The position numbers and the translations under genes were made by a program. DNA of 6,898 nt from Verrucomicrobiota bacterium (GTDB taxonomy: Bacteria; Verrucomicrobiota; Verrucomicrobiia; Limisphaerales; AV2): positions 1-6,898 of the forward strand of contig QHPA01000020.1 in NCBI GenBank assembly GCA_003218935.1, read 5' to 3'. Positions within the stretch are counted from its first letter, which is position 1. Each line of letters begins with the position of its first letter. Positions 6,534-6,898 of the stretch are shown in pieces. Below the pieces are notes generated by a model that saw nothing but the letters and a program-made list of their open reading frames with translations, made no database searches and was not told where the DNA came from.

Positions 6534-6898
6534 TTATCGCCGTTGGGCTCGCTCCAAATACCTCCGCCGCCACTCCCCGCGCGACAACTTGCCGCGTTGA
6601 TCTGATTTCAGCGACTCAACAAAAAACCACTCCCGCGGCACCTGCCAGGCCGGGAGCCTCGAAAGCAAGAAATCCCGCAAACCGTCGGCGGTCACGTTGG
6701 ACTTCGCCGCGATGCAAGCGACAATGATCTCGGTCCGTTCGGCTTCGTGACTCGGTGCGCCGAACACGACGCACGCGCGCACGTTGGGATGTGTCAGTAG
6801 AACCCGCTCGATTGCTTCGGGCGATATTTTCCGTCCTGCCACGTTAATCAAGTCGCTGGCCCGTCCACGCAAAAATACCTGGCCGTCCCTTAACTCCA
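6534..6898 (-). CDS. AMP-forming acyl/aryl ligase (ANL superfamily), C-terminal end (cut by the window edge)
   Basis: Only the last 120 residues are in the window; the N-terminal adenylation core lies beyond the edge. What remains is the mobile C-terminal domain of enzymes that activate a carboxylate with ATP to an acyl-adenylate, usually before transfer to CoA or a carrier protein. The hinge motif reads GRASDLINVAGRKISPEAIE (A8, starting about residue 11), with the hinge aspartate and the G.KI.P element intact. The A10 motif reads SDQRGKLSR near the end, with the lysine that contacts the adenylate present (codon 6590-6588). Between them is the usual HPNVRACVVFGAP stretch. The gene ends with TAA at 6536-6534 at the expected distance after A10, so the C-terminus is complete. 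Substrate class cannot be told from this part. The next gene starts 288 bases downstream behind its own promoter, so a shared operon is unlikely. Confidence 0.9.
   Translation of the reverse strand, partial: ELRDGQVFLRGRASDLINVAGRKISPEAIERVLLTHPNVRACVVFGAPSHEAERTEIIVACIAAKSNVTADGLRDFLLSRLPAWQVPREWFFVESLKSDQRGKLSRGEWRRRYLERAQRR

Overview
The window looks like part of a Verrucomicrobiota chromosome, probably of the Pedosphaera/Limisphaerales type. This is a judgement from protein style, not from a marker gene. The signs are large secreted beta-domain proteins, a CBM6-like module with the 'EDYN...GQF..(D/N)(D/N)P.P' and 'GE(W/F)LNYTR.F' signatures, C-termini of the form 'FYR(I/L)R(S/A)S..ALTI...N(V/I)(L/V)..Y', and GC-rich palindromic intergenic elements containing GTAGCGGCGGT. 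Every gene I can support lies on the minus strand, so transcription runs from high to low coordinates.

Layout in transcription order: (1) 6898-6534, the C-terminal end of an AMP-forming acyl/aryl ligase (ANL superfamily), cut by the window edge. (2) 6533-6246, an intergenic region holding a small tandem array of palindromic repeats (about 6301-6530) and, next to the following gene, a good sigma70-like promoter (6303-6275). (3) 6245-4020, a secreted protein with two adjacent copies of a 220-residue domain, then an Ig-like and a CBM6-like module. Its reading frame breaks near 4034. (4) 4032-2839, the rest of the same ancestral protein (end of the CBM6-like module, Ig-like region, PA14-like domain, C-terminal domain) in a shifted frame and without a signal peptide. 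(5) 2753-723, an intact secreted paralogue with the order LamG-like, Ig-like, CBM6-like, C-terminal domain. (6) 664-1, the N-terminal half of a major facilitator superfamily transporter, cut by the window edge.

Genes 3-5 look like a surface or exported set that binds glycans or other polymers. No catalytic glycoside hydrolase or lyase domain is recognisable. The MFS gene lies 58 bases downstream of the paralogue and could be co-transcribed, which would fit uptake of a sugar acid or other small product, but the substrate cannot be read from the sequence. The most notable points are the split of the large gene by what looks like a deletion of about 60-65 bases, its exact 660-base domain duplication, and the tandem palindromic array upstream. 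I see no CRISPR array, tRNA, rRNA, insertion sequence or defence system.
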